DNA of 64,000 nt from Vreelandella salicampi (GTDB lineage: Bacteria > Pseudomonadota > Gammaproteobacteria > Pseudomonadales > Halomonadaceae). Where the stretch lies: positions 41,469-105,468 of the forward strand of contig NZ_JACCDF010000014.1 of assembly GCF_013415105.1 (NCBI RefSeq). The letters are read 5' to 3'. A program made the position numbers and the translations under genes. The first letter of the stretch is position 1, and each line of letters begins with the position of its first letter. Under the pieces are notes generated by a model. The model did no database searches, was not told the DNA's origin, and saw only the letters and a program-made list of their open reading frames with translations. Shown here one piece after another: positions 16,806 to 25,341 of the stretch.

Positions 16806-19091
16806 ATGAACGATGATTTCCTTCTACTGGAAGCCCAAAAAGGCATTCACCAGCGAATCGCACGGCGCGCACCCTTACCTGAAACGCTGGACGGCATTGC
16901 TCAATGGATAGAGCAGTTGCTGCCCGATGCCATCGTGGCATTCATGGTTTACGACGCGAAAGAAAACACCCTGCGCCTACTCCCCAGTCCGCATTTTTCC
17001 GCTAACTACCATGAAAGCTTGCAGCGGGTTGAGGTCGCGCCTGATGTGGCGTCCTTCGGCACCGCAGCGCATGACCGCAACTTGGTGGTTACGGAGGATA
17101 TCGCCTCTGACTCCCGCTGGAACCTTTTCCGCGACGCTGCCCTGTCTGAGGGGCTTCACGCCTGCTGGTCCAGCCCTGTGATCGCGCCCGAAGGTGAGTT
17201 GCTGGGTACCTTTAGCACCTACTACCGTACCCCTAAAGTGCCCACTGCCCATCATCAGCAACGGCTGCGCTATGCCGCCGCGCTGATCTCACTAGCGCTG
17301 GTGAGTGACAGAGATACCCAGCGCCATCGAAAACTCGCTGAACAGTACCGATCACTTCTGAATGGGAACTGCCGCGATGCCACCGAGCGAAAGCGCCAGA
17401 ACGATACGCTGAGGCTGCTCAGCCGCGGGATCGAAGCCAGCCCCAACGGCGTGGTAATGGCCGATGCCCTCGAACCCGATATGCCCATTGTGTTCGCCAA
17501 CCCGGCCTTTTTGACCATGACCGGTTATTCACACGATGAGGTGATAGGCAGTAACTGCCGTTTCCTACAAGGGCCGGAAACCGACGCCTCAGCGATTGAA
17601 CAGATTCGCGCCGGCATCTTCGAGCAGTGCGGTGTCAGCGTCACTTTGCTCAATTATTGTAAGGATGGCTCCACGTTCTGGAATCAGCTGGATGTCAGAC
17701 CGGTCTTCGACGACAACTATGTGTGCAGCCACTTTATCGGCATTCAGCAGGACATCACCGAGCAAAAAATGCAGGAAGCGCGCATCGCCTACCAAGCGAC
17801 GCATGATTTGCTGACGGGGCTATATAACCTAACGGCCTTTACGAATCTGCTCGAAGACACCTTTCAGCGTAGCCAACAAGAATCATTGCTAATGGCGATG
17901 ATGTACCTCGATCTGGATGGCTTCAAAGCTATCAACGATGGGCTTGGACACCATATCGGCAACCAGGTGCTAGACACCGTGTCCAAGCGTCTGGTAACAC
18001 TGCTGAACCCGGTTGACGTGTTAGCACGCCTGGGTGGGGATGAGTTCGGCATACTTCTGACTCACTATGGCAACCGCAATAATGTGATCCAGTTGGCCGA
18101 GCGCATCCTTGATACCTTGTCACAACCCATCGAAGTGGACGATCAACTCCTCAAGGTCAGCGCCAGCATCGGCATCGCTTGCAATTGCCTGCCGCTGGAG
18201 CAGTCCCACGAAATCGTCCAGCATGCTGATCTGGCCGTGGAAGAGGCCAAGCGCCAGGGGCGCAACACATGGCAGTGGTATCGCGGGCGCCAGGCAGAGA
18301 AATCTCGGCACAATGTACTAATGCGCCATGACCTGCACACGGCGATACGCGAAGACCAGTTCGAGATGCACTATCAGCCCCTGATCGATGCCCAAAGCGG
18401 CTGTATATGCAGCGTCGAGGCGCTGGTACGCTGGCGCCATCCTACCCGTGGAATGATATCGCCGGGCGAATTCATCCCGCTGGCCGAGCAGACGGGGCAG
18501 ATCATTCCGTTAGGGAATTGGATTCTAAATCAGGCCTGCCGCGATCTCGCCGAGCTAAGAGCCAACACAGGCCGGGAACTGCCGGTGGCGGTGAATATTT
18601 CATCGCTGCAGTTCTACCGCGATGGTTTTCTTGATGAGGTCAAAGACGTTTTGGCACGCTCAGGCCTGCCGCCGGAACTCTTGGAACTGGAAATTACCGA
18701 GAGTGTCCTACTGGACGGCGCCAAAAAGGTGATTGAGCTGATGGAGACGCTCAAGGAAATGGGGGTGCGGGTTGCGCTTGACGACTTCGGTACAGGTTTT
18801 TCAAGCCTCAGCTATCTGTGTGACCTACCCGCGCACAAGCTCAAACTCGACCGCAGCTTTGTGCAGAAGGCTCAGCATGACCATCGCACTGCCGCTATCG
18901 TGCAGGGTGTGATCACCATGGCACACCATATGGAGATGATCGTGGTCGCCGAAGGTGTCGAGACCCGAGAAGAGCAGCAGGGCATGATCTTTCGCCAATG
19001 TGATGTACTGCAAGGCTTTCTGTTCTCACGGCCACTGCCCTTGAATGACCTTATCACCTTACCGGAATACCTTATCGCCGATGTCTCATAA
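16806..19091 (+). CDS. GAF-PAS-GGDEF-EAL c-di-GMP protein
   Basis: A 761-residue cytoplasmic protein: GAF (about 20-165), PAS (about 205-325; NPAFLTMTGYSHDEVIGSNCRFLQGPETD, close to blue-light LOV or haem-free PAS cores), GGDEF (about 335-490) and EAL (about 505-750). GGDEF is intact (ARLGGDEF) but the I-site position reads NPVD, so product inhibition is absent. The EAL motifs EALVRW, EITES, DDFGTGFSSL and EGVE are present, so phosphodiesterase activity is likely. The PAS core has NCRFLQG, the hallmark GXNCRFLQ flavin-binding motif of LOV domains (here GSNCRFLQ), suggesting blue-light sensing. The next gene overlaps by 11 bp. Confidence 0.9.
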   Translation: MNDDFLLLEAQKGIHQRIARRAPLPETLDGIAQWIEQLLPDAIVAFMVYDAKENTLRLLPSPHFSANYHESLQRVEVAPDVASFGTAAHDRNLVVTEDIASDSRWNLFRDAALSEGLHACWSSPVIAPEGELLGTFSTYYRTPKVPTAHHQQRLRYAAALISLALVSDRDTQRHRKLAEQYRSLLNGNCRDATERKRQNDTLRLLSRGIEASPNGVVMADALEPDMPIVFANPAFLTMTGYSHDEVIGSNCRFLQGPETDASAIEQIRAGIFEQCGVSVTLLNYCKDGSTFWNQLDVRPVFDDNYVCSHFIGIQQDITEQKMQEARIAYQATHDLLTGLYNLTAFTNLLEDTFQRSQQESLLMAMMYLDLDGFKAINDGLGHHIGNQVLDTVSKRLVTLLNPVDVLARLGGDEFGILLTHYGNRNNVIQLAERILDTLSQPIEVDDQLLKVSASIGIACNCLPLEQSHEIVQHADLAVEEAKRQGRNTWQWYRGRQAEKSRHNVLMRHDLHTAIREDQFEMHYQPLIDAQSGCICSVEALVRWRHPTRGMISPGEFIPLAEQTGQIIPLGNWILNQACRDLAELRANTGRELPVAVNISSLQFYRDGFLDEVKDVLARSGLPPELLELEITESVLLDGAKKVIELMETLKEMGVRVALDDFGTGFSSLSYLCDLPAHKLKLDRSFVQKAQHDHRTAAIVQGVITMAHHMEMIVVAEGVETREEQQGMIFRQCDVLQGFLFSRPLPLNDLITLPEYLIADVS

Positions 19092-20094
19092 TACTGACCA
19101 CTGCTCGGACGAGTACGAAACGCGACGCTTACAGGCGCTGTCCGACTACGATATCCTCGACACGCCAGAGGACCCTGCGTTTGATGAGATCGTCGAATTG
19201 CTCTCGCTCATCTGCGAGACGCCCATCGCCGTCATCAACTTTATTGATCGTGATCGCCAGTGGTTCAAGTCGGTGAAGGGGCTCAATGTTTGCGAAACCC
19301 CGCTAGATGTCTCAATCTGCGCGCATGCCCTCTTGAAGCCGGGGTTGTTCGTTATACCTGACACCACCCAAGACTCGCGTTTCGCCAACAACCCTCTGGT
19401 GACCCACGACCCCCACCTGCGTTTTTATGCTGGCGCCCTACTGCAAAGCCGAGATGGCTATCCGCTGGGAACACTATGTGTACTCGACTATCACCCGCGT
19501 GAGCTGAGCGAGCGCCAACGCTTCGCGCTCCAGGCCCTCGCCAATCAGGTGATGGCGCACATGGAACTGATACAGGCACATCGCAAACAGACCAAGCTTG
19601 CCACCACCGACCAGCTAACCGGGCTACTCAACCGTCGCGCGTTTGAACAGCGCCTTGACCAAGAGGTCGCACTGATCAAGCGTGGAGGCGATCCCACCGC
19701 CTTGATGCTAATCGACCTAGATGGCTTCAAAACAGTCAACGATACCCTGGGCCACCACGCCGGGGATCAGGTTATCGAGCGTTTCACCGAGTTATGTCGT
19801 GAGACATTTCGCCAAGCCGATGTGATTGCCCGCTGGGGCGGAGATGAGTTTATGGTCATGCTGCCCAAAACCAACATGGCGGAAGCACAGCGTGCCGCCG
19901 AACGGCTTCACCAGCGCTTAGCCACGACACCAATGCTGAAAAACAGCTCCCCTGCATTTTACAGCACAGCCAGCATCGGCGTGTGCTCCCTGACAAGCGC
20001 CAGCAACATGGATGAGTGCTTGCAGAGAAGCGACAAGCTTCTCTATCAAGCCAAGGCTCAAGGCCGCAACCGTACGGTCTGTGAGGCGCAATAA
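19081..20094 (+). CDS. GAF-GGDEF diguanylate cyclase
   Basis: A 337-residue soluble protein: GAF domain (about 15-155, RQWFKSVKGL and SICAHALL signatures) and GGDEF (about 175-335) with intact ARWGGDEF and an RQAD I-site five residues upstream. ATG 19081 overlaps the end of the GGDEF-EAL gene (ATGTCTCATAA), so the two are translationally coupled: a paired synthase and bifunctional enzyme. The GAF domain is the same type as in the histidine kinase at 129 and the EAL protein at 21518. It converges with the GGDEF gene at 20100 with a 5-bp gap. Confidence 0.9.
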   Translation: MSHNTDHCSDEYETRRLQALSDYDILDTPEDPAFDEIVELLSLICETPIAVINFIDRDRQWFKSVKGLNVCETPLDVSICAHALLKPGLFVIPDTTQDSRFANNPLVTHDPHLRFYAGALLQSRDGYPLGTLCVLDYHPRELSERQRFALQALANQVMAHMELIQAHRKQTKLATTDQLTGLLNRRAFEQRLDQEVALIKRGGDPTALMLIDLDGFKTVNDTLGHHAGDQVIERFTELCRETFRQADVIARWGGDEFMVMLPKTNMAEAQRAAERLHQRLATTPMLKNSSPAFYSTASIGVCSLTSASNMDECLQRSDKLLYQAKAQGRNRTVCEAQ

Positions 20095-20099
20095 ATGCC

Positions 20100-21521
20100 T
20101 TACACATGGAAGACCTCGCCTGCCCCCGTCACCACCCGGTCACGCCCCCCTGCTTTAGCCTCGTAGAGGCGCTGGTCACCGATACGCATGAGTGAATCCA
20201 TGTCATTGCCGTCACGGCCCATTTGGGCACACCCCATGCTGATGGTGATCTTAACTTCCTTGTCGAGTAGCCGGATCGCTAAGTCGTGAACAGCCAAGCG
20301 GCAACGCTCGGCGATCTCGTATGCCTGCTGAATATCGGCATTCGGCAGCAATATCTGAAATTCCTCACCCCCCACACGAGCCAGCAGGTCGGAGGGTCTC
20401 AGCTTCTCCGCTATCACTGAGGTCACGCGCTTGAGCACCTCGTCACCGGCCTGGTGCCCATATACGTCGTTGACCTTCTTGAAGTGATCAAGGTCCAGGC
20501 CCAGAAGCGATAGCGGCGTGCCGTCGCGCTTGGCCTGAGCTAGCTCCCCTTTGGCCTGCTTCATGAAGTAGCGTCGATTAGCCACGCCAGTGAGCCAGTC
20601 CGTGGCGGCCTGTTGGTTTAGGCGGGCATTGATTGCCTCGAGTTTTGCCAGGGCTTCCTGGGTCTGAGCCTGTTGCTCGCGAAGCTGCTCCATCACTTCC
20701 GCCTGGCTGTAGACGGTGGAAAAAGAGCGCGTGGTATGGAAGGCGTGAACGACGCCATAGCTGAGTAGGAAAAAACCAGCGAGGAAAATGGCATGAGCCA
20801 GCCACCATAGATGGCTCCACAAATCGGAGATCATGAAAGCAACCGACGCCTGGGCGAAAACCGCCATGGAGAGCATGTAGACGATCATCAACGACAGACG
20901 AATGCGCCGTAGGATAATGACGATGATACTGACCACAAGGAGCACGAATGCCAGCGCTTCCATCGCCTGGATCATGTTCTCCGCACGGACCAGCGGGTTC
21001 AGAATGAGGGCCGCAAGCCCCAGGTTGATGGTCAGGATAATGCCCAGCGCCACGCCCCAGGTGGCCGGGCGTCGGCGTGTCTCAGGAGAATCCGGCGGCA
21101 CACCGAGGCGCTCTAGCGCGACCAAAAAGCAAACACCCATAGCCAAGCGGGAAGCCGGGCCATAGGCGATGAACACGTCCATCATGTCGTCGGAAATCTG
21201 GCTAAGAAGCGCATGGGGCAGATAGATCAGGGTGAAGCTCATAAACGCCAGGACCAGCCAGCGCAAAAATACCTCGCCGGACGCAAGGTAACAGCGCCAG
21301 GTCACATAGGTAATAAAAGCCCCTAGGGCGATAGCCAGTAGAGAACTCGCCTCATACAGGCCTGGCGCCTCAAAGCGCCGCTTGGGGTCTTGGAAAAGCG
21401 CCAAATAGCTGATCGCCATTAGCGGCAACAGGGCAATCAGTATCCCCAGCAAGCATAGATAGCCCCCCGTCAGGCGCCGAACGATGGCATCGGCTTTTCC
21501 TTCGGTGCCTGACGCCGTCAT
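20100..21521 (-). CDS. Membrane GGDEF diguanylate cyclase
   Basis: A 473-residue inner-membrane protein. About seven or eight hydrophobic helices fill residues 15-270 (MASE-like sensor module of unknown ligand), then a short coiled coil rich in Gln (about 280-310), then GGDEF (about 315-470) with intact ARVGGEEF and an RPSD I-site. It should make c-di-GMP in response to a membrane or periplasmic cue. Its ATG overlaps the stop of the upstream EAL gene (ATGA), so synthase and hydrolase are cotranslated. Confidence 0.9.
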   Translation of the reverse strand: MTASGTEGKADAIVRRLTGGYLCLLGILIALLPLMAISYLALFQDPKRRFEAPGLYEASSLLAIALGAFITYVTWRCYLASGEVFLRWLVLAFMSFTLIYLPHALLSQISDDMMDVFIAYGPASRLAMGVCFLVALERLGVPPDSPETRRRPATWGVALGIILTINLGLAALILNPLVRAENMIQAMEALAFVLLVVSIIVIILRRIRLSLMIVYMLSMAVFAQASVAFMISDLWSHLWWLAHAIFLAGFFLLSYGVVHAFHTTRSFSTVYSQAEVMEQLREQQAQTQEALAKLEAINARLNQQAATDWLTGVANRRYFMKQAKGELAQAKRDGTPLSLLGLDLDHFKKVNDVYGHQAGDEVLKRVTSVIAEKLRPSDLLARVGGEEFQILLPNADIQQAYEIAERCRLAVHDLAIRLLDKEVKITISMGCAQMGRDGNDMDSLMRIGDQRLYEAKAGGRDRVVTGAGEVFHV

Positions 21522-23356
21522 AACGACCGTGGCCAGCTTTTGAGTAACGCCAAGGCGTCATCAGCCAAGAGCGGGCGACTGAACAGATACCCCTGAATCA
21601 CATCACACCCTAATTGATGCAACAAGGCGCGCTGAGCCTCATGCTCGACTCCCTCGGCAACCGTCTTCAACCCCAGGCCACGGGCGATACGGATAATGCC
21701 ATCGACCAAATCGACGGCGCGCGAATCGTGAGGTACGTCGTCGATAAAACTTTTATCGATCTTGAGGGTATCGAGCGGCAGGTTCTTGAGGTAGCTCAGC
21801 GACGAATAGCCGGTACCGAAATCATCGAGCGCCACGGCGATGTTGTGGCTACGAAGAACGCGCATGGTCTGGATGGCCTGGTCGACATGGGACAGCAAAC
21901 TTTCTTCAGTGAGTTCTAACGTCAGGCGTTCGGGAGCCACCCGATGCGCCTCGAGGGTACTGAGAACACGATCAACGAAACCTTCTTGATAAAACTGCGC
22001 AGCGGGAATATTGATCGCCATCCGCAAGGGCGCATCGCAGGGCTGTAGCGGCCAGTGCGGCGCTCTCTCACAGACCGTCCTGAGCGACCAGTCGGTCATC
22101 CGCCGTGACAGCCGGGCATTTTTTTCAGCCACCGGTACAAATTCCCCAGGGCTGACTTGGCCCAGTTTCTGATCCTCCCAGCGCGCCAGTGCCTCAAATC
22201 CCACAATGCGACTGCCGTCGGCAGTCACCAACGGCTGATAATGCTTGATCAGGCGATTATCAATCAGGGCCTGTTCCAGCCGTTGTTCGATGGTGTGGCA
22301 GCGTAGCGATATCTCCTCTGCTTCGTGACTGAAGACATGCACGCCGTGATGGGATCTTGGCCCATTGAGCGCGGCATGGGCCCTTTCGAGAAGGTCTTCA
22401 GGCGTCAGACCATCCAGGGGAGACAAGCTGATACCCACGTCGATATCCGGGCGAATCGTCGTTTCGTCCACTTCGATGGGATGGGAGAGTTTGTTGACGA
22501 TGGGGGTGATGACGTCAAACAAATCACGCAACGCATTCAACGGTACCACGGCGCCAAAGCGAGCCATACTCAAATGGCCGGCGGCCAACACCTTGATATC
22601 GGGCGCGGTCAGACGCTTGGCCAGGCAGTTGACAATGGCGTCCCGAACACGGCGCCCATTGATGCGCGTGATTTCGTCGAGCTTGTTTAAGCGCAGATGC
22701 AGGACGGCGAGATAACGCTCCTCCTTGTTCGATAAATTGAGCAAGTGAGTGAGCGAGTCCCCGAACAGCGTCTCGTCGGGAAGGCCGGTGCGAGTATTGC
22801 GTTGGCCACGTTGACTGTTCTGCTGACGGGCGGCGGTAATGGCATGGCCATGGTGGATCAACTCCTCCACCAGGTTGCCAAAGGTCTGAAGCCAAGCTCG
22901 CTGCACTCGGGTGAGATAGCGTGAGTGGGTATCCATAATACAGAGGGTGCCAAGGGGCTGGCCGGTGGGTCCGCGCAGCACGGTACCCATGTAAAAGCGC
23001 AGGGACGGGCTACCTACCACCGAAGGATGGTGGCAGAAAAAGTCATCTTCCAAGGTATCGGGCACTTCCAGCATGTCCGTTTCGAGGGCATGCACGCAGA
23101 AGGACTCTTCGAGAGGCGTTTCATTCACCTCAAGCCCGACAGATGATTTGATCCATTGACGATCATCGTCAATCAACGTTACCGCGGCCATGGGTACCTT
23201 AAATATCTCGGCCACGAGGCGCGTGTAGCGATCAAAGTACTCCTCGGGTGGCGTATCCAGAATGCCGAGAGAGTGGAGTTCGGCAAGGCGCTCCCTCTCG
23301 TCAAAGGGCTGGTTTTTATCAAGGGGCTGTGCGGCGATGACGTTGGGCTGGTTCAT
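21518..23356 (-). CDS. GAF-degenerate GGDEF-EAL phosphodiesterase
   Basis: A 612-residue soluble protein: GAF (about 20-165), degenerate GGDEF (about 190-345; the active-site loop reads MARFGAVVP, so no synthesis), and EAL (about 355-605) with FEALARW, ELTEES, DDFGTGYSSL, DKSF and EGVE intact. It should hydrolyse c-di-GMP. It overlaps the membrane diguanylate cyclase gene by 4 bp. An imperfect inverted repeat (GGTAGCGCACC ... GGTGCTACC, about 23370-23397) lies in its leader just before the ribosome site. A Crp-like palindrome at 23550 lies between it and the divergent Crp/Fnr gene. Confidence 0.9.
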   Translation of the reverse strand: MNQPNVIAAQPLDKNQPFDERERLAELHSLGILDTPPEEYFDRYTRLVAEIFKVPMAAVTLIDDDRQWIKSSVGLEVNETPLEESFCVHALETDMLEVPDTLEDDFFCHHPSVVGSPSLRFYMGTVLRGPTGQPLGTLCIMDTHSRYLTRVQRAWLQTFGNLVEELIHHGHAITAARQQNSQRGQRNTRTGLPDETLFGDSLTHLLNLSNKEERYLAVLHLRLNKLDEITRINGRRVRDAIVNCLAKRLTAPDIKVLAAGHLSMARFGAVVPLNALRDLFDVITPIVNKLSHPIEVDETTIRPDIDVGISLSPLDGLTPEDLLERAHAALNGPRSHHGVHVFSHEAEEISLRCHTIEQRLEQALIDNRLIKHYQPLVTADGSRIVGFEALARWEDQKLGQVSPGEFVPVAEKNARLSRRMTDWSLRTVCERAPHWPLQPCDAPLRMAINIPAAQFYQEGFVDRVLSTLEAHRVAPERLTLELTEESLLSHVDQAIQTMRVLRSHNIAVALDDFGTGYSSLSYLKNLPLDTLKIDKSFIDDVPHDSRAVDLVDGIIRIARGLGLKTVAEGVEHEAQRALLHQLGCDVIQGYLFSRPLLADDALALLKSWPRSL

Positions 23357-23549
23357 GACACTCCCTCTTGGTAGCGCACCACTATTTGGGTGCTACCGTG
23401 TTATGTAGGGACAAGACCTTCGCTTGCCGAACCAGGTTTATTGGTACGTGAAAGGTATTGTCTGAGCCTTAAGAATTAGGCCCTTAGGCTTTATGCCTTA
23501 GGCCTGATCCAATATTTAGTGAGGGTAGTTCCGTGACGAAGTTGCTTCT

Positions 23550-23591
23550 GTGCGCTAGCGTACAGAGCATGCATTTATATTTATGTAAACC
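23550..23591 (+). promoter_or_regulatory. Crp/Fnr-like site between EAL and Crp/Fnr genes
   Basis: GTGCGCTAGCGTAC (23550-23563), one mismatch from the perfect palindrome, lies 86 bp before the first Crp/Fnr gene. At 22 bp spacing the plus strand has TAAACC (weak) and the minus strand TACCCT (23522-23527, TAnnnT), so the direction is unclear; it may serve the divergent EAL gene or allow autoregulation. Confidence 0.55.
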
Positions 23592-23648
23592 TATCGGCAG
23601 TTGAGCACGCATACCTCACATAGCTTGTTCGATATAGGAGAAACCGTC

Positions 23649-24386
23649 ATGAACCAGCAACACGATCCGCGTCAAAATCATCTACTAGCAGCTCTGACAG
23701 ATGAGGAATACGAGCGCTTGGCGCCCAACCTTGAGCGGGTCAACTTGACGCTAGGCGAGTCACTTGCCGAGTCGGGGCAGGCAATGCGTTACGTCTATTT
23801 CCCGACGGATTCCATTGTTTCCCTGCTGTGCGTCATGGAAGATGGCGATTCGACGGAAATCGCCGTCGTTGGCCCTGAGGGTATCGTCGGCATTTCGCTG
23901 TTCATGGGCGGCGAAACCACCCCAAGCCGTGCCATCGTACAAAGTGGCGGGACGGCTTATCGCCTTAAGGGACACCTGCTGAAGGACGAATTCTACCGTG
24001 CTGGGCCAATGCAGCGCCTGATGCTGCGTTACACTCAGGCACTGCTCACCCAGATGGCGCAGACAGCCATATGCAATCGGCACCACAGCCTGGATGAGCA
24101 ACTATGTCGCTGGCTGTTGCTAAGCCTGGATCGCTTGCCGACCAACGAGCTGCTCATGACTCAGGAGCTGATCGCCAACATGCTTGGCGTGCGCCGTGAG
24201 GGCGTCACTGAGTCGGCCGGCAAGCTGCAAAAAGACGGCCTGATTGCCTACCATCGCGGGCGAATCACCATTCTGAATAGGGCCGGCTTGGAAGAGCGGG
24301 TCTGCGAGTGCTACGAGACCGTCAAGCAGGAGTATGATCGCTTGCTGCCCTACACTCATAGCGGCAAAGCATTTCTCCGCGATTAA
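23649..24386 (+). CDS. Crp/Fnr family transcription regulator 1
   Basis: A 245-residue regulator: cyclic-nucleotide-binding-like beta-roll (about 30-140; VYFPTDSIVSLLCVMEDG ... GPEGIVGISLFMGG), a dimerisation helix (about 140-165) and a C-terminal winged helix-turn-helix (about 170-235; TQELIANMLGVRREGVTESAGKLQ). The recognition helix keeps the Arg-Glu pair that contacts the GTG half-site in Crp. The cAMP-binding signature is not conserved and there is no N-terminal cysteine cluster, so it is neither a canonical Crp nor an Fnr; the effector is unknown. AGGAG precedes ATG 23649. A Crp-like palindrome sits just upstream. Confidence 0.9.
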   Translation: MNQQHDPRQNHLLAALTDEEYERLAPNLERVNLTLGESLAESGQAMRYVYFPTDSIVSLLCVMEDGDSTEIAVVGPEGIVGISLFMGGETTPSRAIVQSGGTAYRLKGHLLKDEFYRAGPMQRLMLRYTQALLTQMAQTAICNRHHSLDEQLCRWLLLSLDRLPTNELLMTQELIANMLGVRREGVTESAGKLQKDGLIAYHRGRITILNRAGLEERVCECYETVKQEYDRLLPYTHSGKAFLRD

Positions 24387-24414
24387 ATGTAAAAACAACA
24401 AGTTAAGGAAACTT

Positions 24415-24485
24415 AACGACCTATATTTTCTTCTTTTTATGTTCCACAGCGTACCGACTGAATAAGCACTTCAGTGCTACCGTGA
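24415..24485 (+). promoter_or_regulatory. Promoter module of the second Crp/Fnr gene
   Basis: TATATTTTCTTC ... ATGTTCCACAGCGTACCGA ... CAGTGCTACCGTG aligns along its length with 16681-16750. The core GTTCCACAGCGTAC (24441-24454) is a degenerate Crp-like palindrome, with TACCGT (24478-24483) 23 bp later. Remaining bases to 24597 show nothing else. Confidence 0.55.
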
Positions 24486-24597
24486 GTGATGTCGTCGGCG
24501 GGAAGTTATTTTTCCTGATCGGTCTCTGACATCGGAGTACCATATTGTTTTTTTTTCCATGTGCCGATGGCCTTTTCTTCACGCCAGGAGCAAGCAC

Positions 24598-25341
24598 ATG
24601 GGTTTCACTACCCCTTTTTTACCGACCAATCGACTTATCGAAAGCCTGCCTGAAGAGGAGAGAAAACGCTTTCTCGCTGACTGCGAGATAGTAGAGATGG
24701 AATTCGGCCAGATGCTAGTCGAGCCGGGTGAAATTATCTCGCATGCCATTTTCCCCCTCGACTGCCTCGTTTCTCTGATAGCCACGTTAGAAAGCGGCGG
24801 TCGGCTGGAAGTTTCCATGGTCGGCAATGAAGGCATGATGGGCATCCCCCTGATGCTCGGGGCACAGACAAGCTCACTACAAGCGCTTATTCAGGGAGTG
24901 GGGCCGGCGCTGCGCATGTCGTCGGCTTGCTTCCAGGATCACCTGGCGCAGAGTCCCACCCTTGAGAGGCTCATGAAGCGCTATCTCAACTTTTTGATGA
25001 GCCAAATATCTCAGTCTGCCGTCTGTACCCACTACCATCCGCTAGAAGCGCGGATGGCGCGCTGGTTACTCATGACCCACGACAGAACTCGCGGGGACCA
25101 GCTACGTATCACCCACGAGTTTCTTTCCAACATGCTAGGCGTGCGTCGTGCGGGCGTCACCCTGGCCGCCAAGGCGATTCAGAATCGCGGCCTGATCAGC
25201 TATCAACGTGGCCGGATCATCGTGCAGGATCGTGCCGGCCTCGAAGAAGCGTCTTGTCGCTGCTACGTCGCTGATCGCAATATCTATGACCAGATGCTAG
25301 AACAGGTAGCGTGTCCTATGCATACCAGCGCCCATAAATAG
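24598..25341 (+). CDS. Crp/Fnr family transcription regulator 2
   Basis: A 247-residue paralogue of the regulator at 23649, with the same layout: beta-roll (about 30-140; FPLDCLVSLIATLESGG...GNEGMMGIPLMLG), helix and winged helix-turn-helix (about 170-235; THEFLSNMLGVRRAGVTLAAKAIQ). In the recognition helix the Glu of regulator 1 is replaced by Ala, so its DNA preference may differ. No Fnr-type cysteine cluster. AGGAG lies 7 nt before ATG 24598; ATG 24559 in frame lacks a site. The last 45 bp overlap the converging Sel1-repeat gene. Confidence 0.9.
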   Translation: MGFTTPFLPTNRLIESLPEEERKRFLADCEIVEMEFGQMLVEPGEIISHAIFPLDCLVSLIATLESGGRLEVSMVGNEGMMGIPLMLGAQTSSLQALIQGVGPALRMSSACFQDHLAQSPTLERLMKRYLNFLMSQISQSAVCTHYHPLEARMARWLLMTHDRTRGDQLRITHEFLSNMLGVRRAGVTLAAKAIQNRGLISYQRGRIIVQDRAGLEEASCRCYVADRNIYDQMLEQVACPMHTSAHK

